From NCBI RefSeq assembly GCF_009754945.1, contig NZ_WPIN01000029.1, forward strand, positions 1 to 64,000: 64,000 nucleotides of DNA, read 5' to 3'. The notes below the pieces were generated by a model that saw only the letters and a program-made list of their open reading frames with translations, was not told the origin of the DNA and searched no databases. Of this stretch, positions 63,842-64,000 are shown in pieces. The stretch comes from Spirosoma arboris (GTDB lineage Bacteria; Bacteroidota; Bacteroidia; Cytophagales; Spirosomataceae). Each line of letters starts with the position of its first letter. The stretch's first letter is position 1. Position numbers and translations under genes: made by a program.

Positions 63842-63973
63842 ATGAAATCATCTTTAGAAGATCCGCGCGATTGCTACGACTTCGAGACGCTCTGGCAGTG
63901 GTTGGAAGACATTCAGGAACTGGCCACCACACAGCGTGAACTAGTGAGTTGTTGCAATAGGCAGGCAATGTGA
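63842..63973 (+). CDS. Possible small hypothetical protein (43 aa)
   Basis: An ATG frame of 43 residues beginning MKSSLEDPRDCYDFETLWQW and then LEDIQELATTQRELVSC. Acidic, with an amphipathic helix pattern. No clear ribosome binding site. The frame may be chance; the rest of the window end (63617-63841 and 63974-64000) shows nothing. Confidence 0.3.
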   Translation: MKSSLEDPRDCYDFETLWQWLEDIQELATTQRELVSCCNRQAM

Positions 63974-64000
63974 CGTTGCAGACAAGCTCTACAGGCAACT

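Overview
The window comes from a member of the Bacteroidota, most likely a Spirosoma-like cytophagal bacterium. This rests on protein content: a SusC/SusD pair with a hybrid two-component regulator, a type IX secretion sorting domain, GEVED and SprB-like repeat surface proteins, many short lipoproteins, and -7 promoter boxes of the TATCTTTA/G type with weak Shine-Dalgarno sites. There is no rRNA, tRNA, CRISPR array, integrase or complete insertion sequence that I can see.

Layout. 1-3.8 kb: a tight operon of a Gfo/Idh/MocA oxidoreductase (cut by the window edge), an MFS transporter and an acyl-CoA synthetase. 3.8-6.1 kb: mdaB-type quinone reductase diverging from its LysR regulator, then hemJ. 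6.7-12.4 kb: a giant secreted repeat protein. 12.4-24.3 kb: an accessory stretch of very small membrane proteins and lipoproteins, two histidine kinases end to end, two stand-alone LytTR proteins and an S41 protease. 24.3-38.8 kb: more lipoproteins, a large M43-type metalloprotease, a histidine kinase, a papain-like hydrolase, a protein with a type IX sorting domain and a secreted Hcp-like protein. 39.3-47.2 kb: a di-haem peroxidase, methyltransferase, AraC regulator, GH97 enzyme, FAD monooxygenase and Crp-type regulator. 47.3-62.5 kb: a polysaccharide utilisation locus in which a hybrid sensor/regulator diverges from susC, susD, a GH28-like protein, a second GH97 and a heparinase II/III-like lyase. 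62.6-63.6 kb: a TIR-domain protein.

How they work together. In the utilisation locus the hybrid regulator would sense an oligosaccharide in the periplasm and switch on susCD and the three enzymes; the GH28 and heparinase-type folds suggest a uronic-acid-containing glycan. Much of the rest is envelope biology: surface adhesin, secreted protease, lipoproteins and sensor kinases.

Three genes (28.5, 37.1 and 42.6 kb) carry a likely one-base frameshift; the AraC and 28.5-kb cases fall in short A/T runs. Either these genes are decaying or switching, or the assembly carries small indel errors; this should be kept in mind when reading every broken gene here.
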